Assembly: GCF_020829495.1 (NCBI RefSeq)
Contig: NZ_JAIVFQ010000011.1
Span: 1-64,000 of the forward strand
Reading direction: 5' to 3'
Length of the DNA stretch: 64,000 bases
Source: Nostoc favosum CHAB5714
GTDB lineage: Bacteria > Cyanobacteriota > Cyanobacteriia > Cyanobacteriales > Nostocaceae
Position numbers and translations under genes: made by a program. Shown in pieces: positions 44,413 to 54,448 of this stretch. Numbering within the stretch: position 1 is the stretch's first letter; every line of letters starts with the position of its first letter. Under the pieces are notes generated by a model, which was not told where the DNA came from, made no database searches, and saw only the letters and a list, made by a program, of their open reading frames with translations.

Positions 44413-46164
44413 CTCATAGCTCCTTCAAAGATCGAACCATCCACCACGTTATGACGGTACGTTATAGCACATTTTTTTAGATATCTTAGATACCAGCGGC
44501 TTTCTGGTAATCCTGAAAATTGGAATTGGGAAAAACGGAAATTCACAATCGAGAAAATAGACTATACAGCTTTAACTTAAATCTAGATGCTCTAGATTTG
44601 GACGAACGTTTATACAATACTTGGTACTGTTTAATGTCAATCCATTTATAAAAGGCAAGGTCTGAACTTCCACATTTTTACCGCTAGCTCTAAAAAGGAG
44701 CGCAATCGGATAATTAATGACACCCCAAAATCCTCTTTATCGGAGTTCTGAATTAGTTTCTGTCTTTCACTTCACCGCTAAGGCAGCATTATCGTTTCAA
44801 GTTTTATAGCTTTGTAAATTAAGATGTAGCTCAACTGTCGCGCCTACAATTTGCATTTTTTGCGGGCTGAAGTTTTTATAACAAGACTTTCTGGCAGGAA
44901 AGCTGTATAATTTGTAGCTAAGTAAATTATTTGATTAACATACAAAACTACTTACAAGGGGTGGGGTATCTTTCAAAAAAGAGTCTAATCAACTATTAGC
45001 TCTATTGTTGATAAGATATATCTTACTGCCTGCTGCCATTGCTTCCTTTTTAAGAAAAAGTTAAATTTTTAACTGACAGAATCTTGCCTCGAACTTTTTA
45101 TGAAATAGACAGACGAAAATTGATTAAATATAGTTTCTCATTGCCAAGGGGCATTTATTCGTTAATCTAGATACTTTTAAATCATTCAGCAAAAATGATT
45201 TTATCAGCAGCTTAACTCTGTTTTTGATGCTGATACTTAAGCCTAAATTGCTAGTACGTTTCTGTCTGTTAATCTTCTTCTTGATAGTAAAAGAGATTTA
45301 TATATTATTAATAATACAATCTAATATATACTGTCACAGTATAATTACGCAACTTATTCACATCTTCATAGCCAAGCTGTTAAAAGTGCAGTTATATAGT
45401 ATCTATGTATACAAAAGTATCAGTCCAGTAGAACTAGTTGACGTAAAATTAAGAATATGGGTAATTTTTGAAATACACGTAGTGGCGTGGCACAGCTAAA
45501 ATGATGCATTAAGCGTAGCTTGGGTTGAGCTACGTAAAACCCAAGATTCACCAAGGTGTTGGGTCTCATGCTTTAAAAACTCGTTTCCAGCCAGAGGCTC
45601 TTGACAAGAAAGACAATCTTTTAAAGCTTTGTCTAGACTGCCTTTCACCTTAAGTTAACACCAATGGGCAATCCCATCCCCCTATCAACGTATTTGTATC
45701 TTTGTATCATTATTAATTATTAAACTGAAATGGTATAACGCACTGTACGAAAGTTTTGGTACGTTAGGACTAATGTTCGTAATGGATCTTACATATTTGC
45801 CACTTAACGACCAATTTTATGCTCAAAGAAAAAACCGACTGGCTGTATCGCTCTACCAATCGGTAACTGCTTTTTTAGCAGTAAGAAGCAAAAGTGAAAA
45901 TCATCTCATAACTTGCCTTATAATTGCAGCAATTAGAATTAAGATTTTTAATTATCTATCTAAAAATCCTAATCATTAGCTTATATTGCCTTAGACAGGT
46001 CATAGTTTATTTACAGCACTTTTGCTTATCTCTGGTAGATGCGATAACTGTATTATTTAATATCTGTGTGGGTTTATGCAGAACCCATATTGTTTATAAG
46101 TATACCTTTTGAGTCAAAATAATCAAGGTATTTGTCCCACTTCTTAAACTGGCTAGAAACTTTT
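44413..46164. other. 1.75-kb gene-poor region
   Basis: AT-rich and without a credible gene; three short plus-strand frames (45224-45499, 45773-45979, 45924-46112) have low-complexity composition and no conserved motif. Visible structures are a stem-loop at about 45514-45533 (CGTAGCT with AGCTACG) and a minus-strand terminator-like hairpin at 45825-45864. It could hold a small RNA or the remains of a decayed gene. Confidence 0.5.
45825..45864 (-). terminator. Terminator-like hairpin on the minus strand
   Basis: On the minus strand ACCGATTGG pairs with CCAGTCGGT (one G-T pair) and is followed by TTTTTTCTTTG. No annotated gene lies upstream on that strand, so it may end a small RNA transcribed from about 45.9-46.1 kb. 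Confidence 0.5.
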
Positions 46165-46737
46165 ATGGTTCCTCACGAAAGTGATGCAAAAGAAGAGCGT
46201 GCGTCGTTAAAAATATGGCGTGGTTGGCAAGAAAATCTGATTTTAATTGCGATCGCATTGTGTTTGGCATTTCTGATCAGGACTTTTATCGCCGAACCCC
46301 GCTATATACCCTCTGATTCGATGCTGCCTACCTTACATACAGGCGATCGCTTGGTAGTTGAAAAAATCTCTTACCATTTTCACCCTCCCATAACCGGGGA
46401 TATTATTGTTTTTCAGCCACCCGCAGAACTACAACGTCGAGGATATCCCAAAGACCAAGCCTTCATCAAGCGGGTTATTGGCCAGCCTGGTGAGGTAATT
46501 AGTGTTGCTTCTGGCAAAGTCTACCTCAACGGTCAACCCTTGGCAGAAGACTACATCGCTGAACCCCCAAATCAGCCATATCGACCAGTGAAAGTTCCAG
46601 AAGATGAGTTTTTTGTTATGGGAGATAACCGCAACGATAGTAATGACTCTCGTTATTGGGGCTTTTTACCCAGAGAAAATGTCATTGGTCGAGCAGCGTT
46701 TCGCTTTTGGCCTCTTGATCGTATTGGGTTTATTTAA
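46165..46737 (+). CDS. lepB: Signal peptidase I
   Basis: 190 residues from the ATG at 46165; the frame is open 11 codons further to a TTG. It cleaves signal peptides on the outer face of the cytoplasmic or thylakoid membrane. One membrane helix (NLILIAIALCLAFLIRTFIA) precedes the catalytic Ser52 (YIPSDSMLPTL). The catalytic Lys103 lies in FIKRVIGQPGE, and the signature MGDNRNDSNDSRYWG follows. This is the single-helix form common in cyanobacteria, which usually have two paralogues. The stop is followed at once by GTTAGGA heptamers. Confidence 0.93.
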   Translation: MVPHESDAKEERASLKIWRGWQENLILIAIALCLAFLIRTFIAEPRYIPSDSMLPTLHTGDRLVVEKISYHFHPPITGDIIVFQPPAELQRRGYPKDQAFIKRVIGQPGEVISVASGKVYLNGQPLAEDYIAEPPNQPYRPVKVPEDEFFVMGDNRNDSNDSRYWGFLPRENVIGRAAFRFWPLDRIGFI

Positions 46738-46738
46738 A

Positions 46739-46786
46739 TAGTTAGGAGTTAGGAGTTAGGAGTTAGGAGTTAGGAGTTAGGAGTTA
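46739..46786. repeat. GTTAGGA heptamer array after lepB
   Basis: Six consecutive GTTAGGA units starting one base after the lepB stop, in the gap to the convergent HhH gene. Confidence 0.95.
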
Positions 46787-46927
46787 TATAGACCTAACCC
46801 CCAACCCCTTCCCTACTAGCGTTGGGGAGTAAGATTCAAAGCCTCTCTCCTAAGAGGAGAGAGGTTTGGAGAGAGGTGAAAATATATTGCATACAAACGA
46901 GAAACCCTATATTTTAAAACTTTTAAC

Positions 46928-47461
46928 TTAAAACCTTAAATAATACATCAGTTGAGCGATCGCATCACCAGTTAACTCCAACCGCCGTTGGAAATCAGCC
47001 AGGTTACGGTAAGGCCCGGCTGATTGCCGATTTTGCACCACTGCTTGCGCTAGAGACAAATTTATAAATGGAATTTCTGCTAAATTTTCAACTGTTGCTG
47101 TATTTGGATTGACTAAATGGATCGGACTTTCTAGAGATTCGTGATCATAGTAAATAAAATTCAGCAGAGGCTTTAATGGTTCCAGGCGCGGTGCTGGTAT
47201 AGCCAAAGCCGCAGCGATATCTTCAATACAGTAAAATTTAACACCCGAATGCGAAAGTTCTACAAGCGATCGCGCTTGGTGAATTGACAAACCTGGTAAG
47301 CGTAACCAATCATCTACAGTCGCTTGATTAGCATCAATGCGAATACCTAATTTAGCCGCTATCTGAATTTCTTCTCCAGATTGTAGGCGATAGTAAGGAT
47401 CGTTGAGGAGCTTGGCCCGGAGTTTTTGCAGCCTGGGGTTCAAAGGTAGCCAGTTATTCAT
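46928..47461 (-). CDS. Helix-hairpin-helix (ComEA-like) protein
   Basis: 177 residues with at least two helix-hairpin-helix DNA-binding modules: IDANQATVDDWLRLPGLSIHQARSLVEL (about 42-70) and LVNPNTATVENLAEIPFINLSLAQAVVQNRQ (about 116-147), the second followed by a ComEA-type YRNLADFQRRLELTGDAI. There is no signal peptide, unlike secreted ComEA, so it probably acts inside the cell. It lies 13 bp downstream of the TM2/SHOCT gene on the same strand and is probably co-transcribed with it. DNA uptake or binding is a family-level guess. Confidence 0.85.
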   Translation of the reverse strand: MNNWLPLNPRLQKLRAKLLNDPYYRLQSGEEIQIAAKLGIRIDANQATVDDWLRLPGLSIHQARSLVELSHSGVKFYCIEDIAAALAIPAPRLEPLKPLLNFIYYDHESLESPIHLVNPNTATVENLAEIPFINLSLAQAVVQNRQSAGPYRNLADFQRRLELTGDAIAQLMYYLRF

Positions 47462-47474
47462 GTTGTCGCTTACC

Positions 47475-47849
47475 TCAAGAAATCTGGTCTAGCAATTGGC
47501 GGCGCTTTTGCTCAAATTCATACTCTGAAATTAGCCCATCCTGGCGTAAAGCATCCAATTCACGCAAAGACTCAGCGATCGCTCCTACCTGATTACTCAC
47601 CCTTTGGGAATTCCTTGTTGCTGACTTGCCCAGATTAAAATTTTGATCAAAAGCTTCTTCGTCTTGGGCTAAATACCAAACTCCCTCGATGGCACTAGCT
47701 ACTTTGGGGATCGGTGTCCATGAAAGCAACACATACAAAACACCCCACAACGGCTGTCCCAGATAAAATTTATGTAATCCTGAAATTGTCAGCGTGCCAG
47801 AAAAAGCTAAAATAGCGGCAACACTTCGGCTTTTGCGCTTAGTCAACAT
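47475..47849 (-). CDS. TM2-domain membrane protein with C-terminal SHOCT motif
   Basis: 124 residues. Two hydrophobic segments with the TM2/NINE pattern (AAILAFSGTLTISGLHKFYLGQPLWGVLYVLLSWTPIP at about 11-48) are followed by a linker. A C-terminal SHOCT helix pair ends the protein (LRELDALRQDGLISEYEFEQKRRQLLDQI). SHOCT tails often mediate oligomerisation. Function unknown. It is the first gene of a two-gene unit with the HhH protein. Confidence 0.85.
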   Translation of the reverse strand: MLTKRKSRSVAAILAFSGTLTISGLHKFYLGQPLWGVLYVLLSWTPIPKVASAIEGVWYLAQDEEAFDQNFNLGKSATRNSQRVSNQVGAIAESLRELDALRQDGLISEYEFEQKRRQLLDQIS

Positions 47850-48038
47850 ATTTCTAATAAATATACTAATACCATAGTTTCTACAATCAGACAGTCAACT
47901 ACCCTGCCTTGCCCTTGGGACTTTTAGATGGGAAGTCCCACACACAATTTAGTATTTGAAGAAATTTGAGTAAGTTTCACATGACTGTGCATTGAGCTTT
48001 GATGCTAATTTTAAGTTTTTAACAGCTTAATTACTACT

Positions 48039-48968
48039 ATGTCACAGACCTTCCTACCGCCAAAATGGCTTCAACAGCTTTGTGATCCTTACGCTGTGCT
48101 AGGAATTTCTGTAATTGCTAACGAGCGTCAGATTTTAAAACGCTATCACACTTTAGCGAAGCTGCTACATCCCGATCGCCATGCCAAAAGCTGCAATCCA
48201 AACCCAGAATTAGCAACGGCAATATTTAGCCATTTAATCAATCCAGCTTATGAACAACTGAAACATCAACAGAAGCGCTTGATTGCCATCGCTATGCTGC
48301 GATCGCAATCAAGAGATTTAGAGCAGAAGCCTTTGTCTTCTCAAAGTGCCATAGCTCAGGAAATTATGGAAATGTCTACACCCCAAGCAGAATTGTTTTA
48401 CGAAGAAGCGATCGCCTGCTATGCAGAAAATCAATACAAATCATTAGAGCAGTTTTATCAGGTGACGCAACAAATTAGTACACTAAATTTAGTATACTTA
48501 CGGTTGCATAAACCAGACCTGCTATTAACGCAAAAAACTGTTAGCATCCTCCCGGAGGTAGAAGTTAAGCCAGGTGAATTGACATCAGATGAAAAAATTG
48601 ATGTCAAACCAGTTTTGACAAACTACGCTCAACGTCACTACCAGCGAGCTATTGAGTATGTCAGGCTAGCCAAGTGGCCCCTAGCCGTGCAAGAATTGCG
48701 CGATGCCATCAAGTTAGAGCCAAATAACAGCGACTATTATGCCTTATTAGGTTTGGTACATCTCCGACAGAAATTTATCGGGATGGCTAGGGTTTACATC
48801 TATCAAGCATTAAAACTGAACCCGCAAAATTCACTAGCTTTGAAATACGCTCCCGAAGTGAAAATTCAATCTGGTGAAAATACCAATCCTAAATCAATGG
48901 CTAAAGCTATGAGTATTGCGGCTTTATTAAGTCGGTTTATTCACGGGAAAGGTTCTCAAGTCAAGTAG
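48039..48968 (+). CDS. J-domain protein with a TPR region
   Basis: 309 residues. An N-terminal J domain (about 15-75) has the HPD motif His44-Pro45-Asp46, which stimulates DnaK ATPase. There is no Gly/Phe-rich or zinc-finger region, so it is a type III (DnaJ-like) co-chaperone. The C-terminal part (about 200-275) has TPR-type helices (HYQRAIEYVRLAKWPLAVQELRDAIKLEPNNSDYYALLGLVHLRQ). It may recruit DnaK to a particular client. DUF1825 follows 128 bp downstream. Confidence 0.9.
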   Translation: MSQTFLPPKWLQQLCDPYAVLGISVIANERQILKRYHTLAKLLHPDRHAKSCNPNPELATAIFSHLINPAYEQLKHQQKRLIAIAMLRSQSRDLEQKPLSSQSAIAQEIMEMSTPQAELFYEEAIACYAENQYKSLEQFYQVTQQISTLNLVYLRLHKPDLLLTQKTVSILPEVEVKPGELTSDEKIDVKPVLTNYAQRHYQRAIEYVRLAKWPLAVQELRDAIKLEPNNSDYYALLGLVHLRQKFIGMARVYIYQALKLNPQNSLALKYAPEVKIQSGENTNPKSMAKAMSIAALLSRFIHGKGSQVK

Positions 48969-49096
48969 TGAAATTTCGGTAACATACCGTACTAAAACCG
49001 AAGCTTCGTTACTAGATTACTCTCCTAGACTAAAATAATAATAGAAGTAAAACTATTAAGCTCCTGAGTCTGGACACTCAGTTTAATATAAGCAAT

Positions 49097-49420
49097 ATGG
49101 GATTCTTCGATTCTGAGATAATTCAGCAAGAAGCAAAACAGCTGTTTGAGGATTATCAAGCTCTAATCAAGCTTGGTAATAACTACGGCAAATTTGACCG
49201 CGATGGCAAAAAGCTATTTATTGAGAAAATGGAAGCCATGATGGATCGGTATCGCATCTTTATGAAGCGCTTCGAGCTATCAGAAGATTTCATGGCACAA
49301 ATGACAGTAGAACAACTGAAAACACAATTAGGTCAGTTCGGTGTCACCCCGCAACAAATGTTTGACCAAATGCACCTCACTTTAGAACGGATGAAAGCCG
49401 AGCTAGAAAAACAGGTCTAA
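49097..49420 (+). CDS. DUF1825 family protein
   Basis: 107 residues, all alpha-helical (IIQQEAKQLFEDYQALIKLGNNYGKFDRDGKKLFIEKMEAMMDRYRIFMKRFELSEDFMAQ). It is a highly conserved cyanobacterial family of unknown function. No signal or membrane segment. The stop is followed by GTTAGGA heptamers and the convergent PBP gene. Confidence 0.88.
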   Translation: MGFFDSEIIQQEAKQLFEDYQALIKLGNNYGKFDRDGKKLFIEKMEAMMDRYRIFMKRFELSEDFMAQMTVEQLKTQLGQFGVTPQQMFDQMHLTLERMKAELEKQV

Positions 49421-49424
49421 CAAA

Positions 49425-49487
49425 AGTTAGGAGTTAGGAGTTAGGAGTTCTCAATAAACTCATAACTCATAACTTATCACTCCTAAC
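49425..49487. repeat. GTTAGGA and related heptamers
   Basis: GTTAGGA units followed by CATAACT/TCCTAAC-type units between the DUF1825 gene and the convergent PBP gene. Confidence 0.85.
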
Positions 49488-49488
49488 T

Positions 49489-51414
49489 TTAATTTGACTT
49501 GGGCCGAGAAAACTGAGAAGGTGACTTGAAGTTTTCTACTGGTACATTCTTAAGTGCCTTCTCCATAAAATCTTTCCAGATGGGAGCAACCATACCGCCG
49601 CCCGTAGCACGGCTAGCTAATTGTCTGTTGTCGTCCCTCCCCACCCAGACAGCAGTTGTTAGTTGTGGCACAGTGCCAACATACCAAATATCCTTTTCTG
49701 AGGAAGTTGTACCCGTCTTCCCAGCGCTTGGACGAGCTATGGCAGCACCTTTACCTGTACCATTAGTAACTACCGATCGCATCACATCGATAATTGCTGC
49801 CGATGCCCAAGGGTCTAAAACTCGCTGGGGTTTAGGGGTGTTATCTAATAACACGTTACCACTACTATCGGTGACACGGGCAATTACAGTGGGTGGGGAC
49901 TGCCAGCCATAATTAGCAAAGGTAGCATAGGCACTAGCCATTTCCAGGGGAGTAACACCAATTGCACCCAGAGGCAGGGAGGTAACAGGTTCCATCGGAC
50001 TCATAATGCCCAAGGTACGGCAACTTTCTATGACTCTATTCATCCCCACAGCCTTACCAATCTTGATCACAGGAATGTTACGTGACTGGGCTAAAGCTGT
50101 GCGGATTGGCATAGCTCCGCTAAAACCCCCATCATAATTTCTGGGAAAGTACCAACCGTCACCATCTCGATAGCTGACTGGGGAATCTACCACCGTTGAG
50201 TCTGGCCCATACTTACCAGTAGCAAAAGCAGTATAATATACAAACGGTTTAAAAGAAGAACCTGGCTGGCGTTGAGCTTGAGTTGCACGATTGAATTCAC
50301 TGATCTTAGGATCTACACCACCCACCAGTGCTTTGATAAAATGTGTGCGCGGATCAATTGCCACCAAGGCGATTTGATTCTTAGATAATCCCTGCCCAAG
50401 CAATGATTTATGCCACTTAGCGACAGTTTCCTCTGCCATGATTTGGAAGTTGGCATCAACTGTAGTTTGCACCCGCATTCCACCTTTGAGCAGTGTTTCA
50501 CGCCCAAACTTTTTAGCCAACTCCTGCGCTACGGTATTGGTTACATAAGGTAAGGCACTACCTTGAAAGGATTTAATTCTACCAAGTTTGATTTCTTGTT
50601 TGAGAGCATTGTCGTACTCTGACTGGTTAATCCAGTTCAATTTCAGCATCCGTCCCAACACTTCTTTTTGTGTCTGTTTTGCCAGCTTCATACTCGCAAA
50701 GGGGCTGAATTCTTCTGGTGCTTGGATCAAACCCGCCATCATTGCTGACTCACCCAAGGTTAAATATTCTGCTGACTTATTAAAGTAACTGCGGGCTGCC
50801 GTTTGTACACCATAATTATTATGACCCCAATAAACTTGATTGAGGTACATTTCTAAAATTTGGTCTTTAGTGAGAATTTGTTCTAACCGAATTGCCAGCA
50901 CGCCCTCCGCTAATTTGCGGGTAAAGGCACGCTTGTGAGACAAAAATAGGTTTTTTACCAATTGCATAGTAACAGTAGAGCCACCCTCTTTGACTCCACC
51001 TGCTACAGCGTTAACTACTACAGCACGGCCAACACCAGTGGGGTTAATACCGTGGTGATCGTAGAAGTGGCTATCTTCACTTGCTAATACTGCCCGTTTT
51101 AAATTCGGGGAAATTCTATCCAAAGGTACGACTTCCCGGTTGGCTTCCCCGTGGATACTCGTTAAAAGTTTACCCTTAAGGTCATAGATGTAAGTTGTTT
51201 CTGAGGGAAAGAAGTTACGTAGCTGTCTCACATCTGGCAAATTGCGGAAACTAATGGCTAAACCAACCAGTCCTCCGGCTACAATGGAACTTGCCAGCAT
51301 GGTGATTGAGAGGAGAGTACCGCCAGCTACCTGACCGACTCCTTTCAAAAACTCAAAACCTGATGAAGCCCGACGTTGTGGCTGTTTATCTTCAAAAGTC
51401 CTAGAAGACGACAC
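49489..51414 (-). CDS. Class A penicillin-binding protein (PBP1A type)
   Basis: 641 residues. This bifunctional peptidoglycan synthase is anchored by one N-terminal helix (about 30-56). The glycosyltransferase domain has catalytic Glu113 in ASEDSHFYDHHGI and the later STVTMQLVKN. The transpeptidase domain has Ser386-X-X-Lys389 (GSSFKPF), Ser444-Arg-Asn446 and Lys566-Thr-Gly (KTGTTS). All catalytic residues are present. It polymerises and cross-links glycan strands in the periplasm; Nostoc has several class A PBPs. Divergent from tyrS, sharing about 170 bp of upstream sequence. Confidence 0.93.
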   Translation of the reverse strand: MSSSRTFEDKQPQRRASSGFEFLKGVGQVAGGTLLSITMLASSIVAGGLVGLAISFRNLPDVRQLRNFFPSETTYIYDLKGKLLTSIHGEANREVVPLDRISPNLKRAVLASEDSHFYDHHGINPTGVGRAVVVNAVAGGVKEGGSTVTMQLVKNLFLSHKRAFTRKLAEGVLAIRLEQILTKDQILEMYLNQVYWGHNNYGVQTAARSYFNKSAEYLTLGESAMMAGLIQAPEEFSPFASMKLAKQTQKEVLGRMLKLNWINQSEYDNALKQEIKLGRIKSFQGSALPYVTNTVAQELAKKFGRETLLKGGMRVQTTVDANFQIMAEETVAKWHKSLLGQGLSKNQIALVAIDPRTHFIKALVGGVDPKISEFNRATQAQRQPGSSFKPFVYYTAFATGKYGPDSTVVDSPVSYRDGDGWYFPRNYDGGFSGAMPIRTALAQSRNIPVIKIGKAVGMNRVIESCRTLGIMSPMEPVTSLPLGAIGVTPLEMASAYATFANYGWQSPPTVIARVTDSSGNVLLDNTPKPQRVLDPWASAAIIDVMRSVVTNGTGKGAAIARPSAGKTGTTSSEKDIWYVGTVPQLTTAVWVGRDDNRQLASRATGGGMVAPIWKDFMEKALKNVPVENFKSPSQFSRPKSN

Positions 51415-51587
51415 GGCGATTTCACTTCCTCACTTGTAAATTTAACTGTAATTGATTGGACGAAGCAAGGCGGTTAATTTTTTGCAATTATAGTAGTTTG
51501 GCAGATGAGAAAGCGGATAAATTGCAAGTGTTTATAACCAACTTAACTTCTAGTGTGCAAAACATAGCTAACAGTGGATTTTCTAGT

Positions 51588-52778
51588 GTGACGCAAGATT
51601 TTGCTTGGCTGCGTCGTGGTGTGGTAGAAGTTTTCCCACAACCAGTTGATGTTAACAGTGAAAGTCTAGAAAAGCGCTTGTTAACTACAAACCAACCTTT
51701 GAGGATCAAATTGGGTATTGACCCTACAGGTACTGATATTCATCTTGGTCATAGCATACCAGTACGGAAACTGCGAGCGTTTCAAGATGCAGGCCATATA
51801 GCAGTTCTGATTATTGGCGATTTTACCGCACGTATTGGCGATCCGACAGGTAAATCTGAAGTGCGTCGTCAGCTTACAGAAGCAGATGTAGCCCAAAATG
51901 CTCAGACTTATCTTGACCAAGTACGTCCTATCTTGGATTTTGACACACCAGGAAGGTTAGAGGTGCGTTATAACTCCGAATGGCTCTCTGGGCTAAACTT
52001 AGAAAAAATTTTGGAGTTACTCTCCACGATGACGGTGGGGCAGATGTTAGCGAAAGAAGGATTTGCCGATCGCTATAGAAAAGAGAATCCGATTTTTATC
52101 CATGAGTTCCTATACCCGTTAATGCAAGGTTTCGATTCCGTTGCTGTTGAGGCAGATGTGGAATTGGGAGGGACTGATCAAAAATTTAACATTGCTGTGG
52201 GCAGAGATTTGCAACGCCATTTTGGTCAAGAGCCACAATTTGGGATGCTAATGCCGATTTTGATTGGCACAGATGGGGTGCAAAAAATGTCCAAGTCTTT
52301 AGGTAATTATATTGGGTTGTCGGAACATCCGGGGCAAAAATATCAGAAGTTGCAAGGGGTTCCAGATAATCTGCTGGAACAGTATTTTGAACTGCTGACG
52401 GATTTACCTTTAGATCAACTGCCAGAAAATCCCCGCGATCGCCAAACACTTTTAGCATGGGAAGTTGTCAAACAGTACTATGGCGAACAAGCAGCTCAAG
52501 AGGCTAAAGAAGCCGCCCAAAGCGGCGGAAAGGAAGGTGCAGTTCCAGAATTCTCTCTAGCTGAGGTATCGCAGTTTCCTAGTAAGTTAGCGTATATTCT
52601 CAATGTCACTGGCTTATGCAAAAGTACGGGGGAAGGAAAGCGGAAAATTCAAGAGGGTGGAGTGCGCTTAGATGGCGATCGCATTACCGATGTTGATACT
52701 ACTTTTGCTTCTGTTGCTGAATTACAAGGTAAGGTTTTACAAGTTGGGAAAAATAAGTTTGTGCGTTTAGTGCCTTAA
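51588..52778 (+). CDS. tyrS: Tyrosyl-tRNA synthetase
   Basis: 396 residues from the GTG at 51588 ([11 protein letters not shown]), chosen because conservation begins there; the frame is open upstream to 51456 but encodes non-conserved sequence. It is a class I aminoacyl-tRNA synthetase. The HIGH-like motif HLGHS is at 52-56, and KMSKSLGNY and a C-terminal S4 RNA-binding domain ([30 protein letters not shown]) are present. It charges tRNA-Tyr. pyrF follows 21 bp downstream on the same strand and may be co-transcribed. Confidence 0.93.
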   Translation: MTQDFAWLRRGVVEVFPQPVDVNSESLEKRLLTTNQPLRIKLGIDPTGTDIHLGHSIPVRKLRAFQDAGHIAVLIIGDFTARIGDPTGKSEVRRQLTEADVAQNAQTYLDQVRPILDFDTPGRLEVRYNSEWLSGLNLEKILELLSTMTVGQMLAKEGFADRYRKENPIFIHEFLYPLMQGFDSVAVEADVELGGTDQKFNIAVGRDLQRHFGQEPQFGMLMPILIGTDGVQKMSKSLGNYIGLSEHPGQKYQKLQGVPDNLLEQYFELLTDLPLDQLPENPRDRQTLLAWEVVKQYYGEQAAQEAKEAAQSGGKEGAVPEFSLAEVSQFPSKLAYILNVTGLCKSTGEGKRKIQEGGVRLDGDRITDVDTTFASVAELQGKVLQVGKNKFVRLVP

Positions 52779-52799
52779 ATGGGGAATGGGGAGTAGGGA

Positions 52800-53531
52800 A
52801 TGGGGAATGGTGAACAGGCAGAACAACGAGTTATTGTGGCATTGGATGTGCCAGATGAACAAAGTGCGATCGCTCTTATAGATCAACTTCCGCAAGTTAA
52901 TTTCTGGAAAGTCGGTTTAGAGTTGTTTACCAGCACTGGCCCAAAAATCCTAGAAGAACTAAAGTCCCGGCAAAAGCGCATTTTCTTGGATTTAAAGTTT
53001 GATGATATCCCCAATACCGTTGCTGGTGCTTGCCGGAGTGCAGCTAGATACGGGGTGGATTTACTGACAATTCATGCTACTGCTGGTAGAGATGCCCTGA
53101 AAGCCGCAACTGAGGCGGCACAGGAAGGGGCTGCAAAAGCAGGTGTACAACCACCAAAGTTAATTGCTATTACTTTGCTAACGAGCATTTCTGCTAGGCA
53201 GTTGGCATTTGATTTAAAAATACCTCTGGAATTGCCAGAATATGCTCTAGAAATGGCCCTGCTGGCTCAAGAATCTGGTTTGGATGGGGTAGTTTGTTCA
53301 CCTCTTGAGGTAGCACAGTTGCGACAAACTTGTGGAGATGACTTTTTGCTTGTTTGTCCAGGGGTTAGACCAACTTGGGCAGAGAAAGGCGATCAAAAGC
53401 GATCGCTCACTCCAGCACAAGCAATTATTGCTGGTGCAGATTATCTCGTGATTGGGCGTCCCATTACTACTGCTACTGAGCCGGAGTTAGCCTGGAAGAG
53501 GATTTCTGAGGAGTTAACCACGGTGGCATGA
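52800..53531 (+). CDS. pyrF: Orotidine 5'-phosphate decarboxylase
   Basis: 243 residues. It catalyses the last step of UMP synthesis. VIVALDVPD opens the barrel, the catalytic network is [13 protein letters not shown], and VCPGVRP and [10 protein letters not shown] complete the site. The ATG lies inside a GGGGAAT/GGGGAGT heptamer array, so the start and the first few residues (MGNGEQ) come from repeat DNA; AGTAGGGA acts as ribosome site. The stop overlaps the next gene by 4 bp (ATGA). Confidence 0.95.
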   Translation: MGNGEQAEQRVIVALDVPDEQSAIALIDQLPQVNFWKVGLELFTSTGPKILEELKSRQKRIFLDLKFDDIPNTVAGACRSAARYGVDLLTIHATAGRDALKAATEAAQEGAAKAGVQPPKLIAITLLTSISARQLAFDLKIPLELPEYALEMALLAQESGLDGVVCSPLEVAQLRQTCGDDFLLVCPGVRPTWAEKGDQKRSLTPAQAIIAGADYLVIGRPITTATEPELAWKRISEELTTVA

Positions 53532-54223
53532 AGCTAAAAGTCAGTAAGAAGCCGGGGGATAGGATGCAGGGTGTAGGGGAGAACAATCTTACCTCTTCGC
53601 TCAAAAAGAAAAATTATAGTTGGCTTTTAGCTTGTGGCTTCTGGGTTTTAGTATCAAATAGCCTTGCTTACCCAGCGTTCTCGATAAACCTCACCCGTAA
53701 CCTCTCTGCACTAGCAGGAAAAGAAAATGTCAACGGTGGGGTGAAGTCTTTGTGTTCTGAGCAAAATTTAGAAACATTAACTATACAGCTACTGCAAGAT
53801 TTGCCTAGTTATACTAATCGCGCTAGTCAACGCGCCCGCCGCCTCAAAAGAAGCAGTGATGTTTACAGTTATATGCTAGTGGCAGGAAGACCTGAGTTTA
53901 TTCCTCTGCCCCTTAACCTTGAAGAATATAGTGCAGACGCGTCTAAAAGTTCTGCATTAGGAGTTGAGCAGGTTTTCTTTACTACCTTGGAGCGGCAGTA
54001 CATAGGAAAGAAAGCGGTAGAATTGCAGGAATTCCACTGGATATTGTTGACTAAAACTAAAACTGGTTGGCGTTTAGTGATGATGTTTTCTCAAATTGGT
54101 TCTTATTCAGGACAGCAGCCAGTATCTCCGCCACGCGATAGTAGTAACGGCACTGTTGCCCAAGGAGTTAAAACCTGGTTACGCGATTGTCAAGCTGGAA
54201 GTGTACGTCACAATAATTCGTAA
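53528..54223 (+). CDS. Secreted or membrane-anchored hypothetical protein
   Basis: 231 residues. After a basic start, one hydrophobic segment ([23 protein letters not shown] at about 30-52) suggests a signal peptide or anchor. The rest is soluble with two Cys ([12 protein letters not shown]) that could pair in the periplasm. It has no recognised domain; such proteins occur after pyrF in related Nostoc genomes as far as I recall. It overlaps pyrF by 4 bp (ATGA), so the two are translationally coupled. The last residues (NNS) and the stop codon are provided by an ATTCGTA heptamer. Confidence 0.65.
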   Translation: MKLKVSKKPGDRMQGVGENNLTSSLKKKNYSWLLACGFWVLVSNSLAYPAFSINLTRNLSALAGKENVNGGVKSLCSEQNLETLTIQLLQDLPSYTNRASQRARRLKRSSDVYSYMLVAGRPEFIPLPLNLEEYSADASKSSALGVEQVFFTTLERQYIGKKAVELQEFHWILLTKTKTGWRLVMMFSQIGSYSGQQPVSPPRDSSNGTVAQGVKTWLRDCQAGSVRHNNS

Positions 54224-54276
54224 TTAATAATGACGCTCGATGACTCGCTAACGCTGCGCTAACGTAATTCGTAATT
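54216..54276. repeat. ATTCGTA heptamers with a GC-rich module
   Basis: ATTCGTA, then GACGCTCGATGACTCGCTAA and CGCTGCGCTAACG, then ATTCGTA. It overlaps the stop codon of the preceding gene. Confidence 0.8.
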
Positions 54277-54359
54277 ACCACATAACTAAAGTCGGAGAGA
54301 AGTTGGATAGCAGGTTTCCTCGGCTCCAAACTTCGGAGGGCTTGAAACAAGTGAATTTA

Positions 54360-54393
54360 TTAATTACGAATTACGAACTACGAATTACGAATT
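54360..54393. repeat. ATTACGA heptamer array
   Basis: Four ATTACGA/ACTACGA units upstream of the DUF29 gene. Confidence 0.85.
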
Positions 54394-54448
54394 ATTCGGT
54401 CAATAAAACCTAATTCCAAATCTTCGTAAATTAGGAGAATATTAAATA

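Noticed and set aside
45513-45533. Stem-loop CGTAGCT/AGCTACG as a terminator
   Set aside because: No T-run and no upstream gene on either strand; left as an unexplained hairpin.
45224-46112. Three plus-strand frames in the gene-poor region before lepB
   Set aside because: AT-driven Leu/Ile-rich composition, no motif, and mutual overlap.
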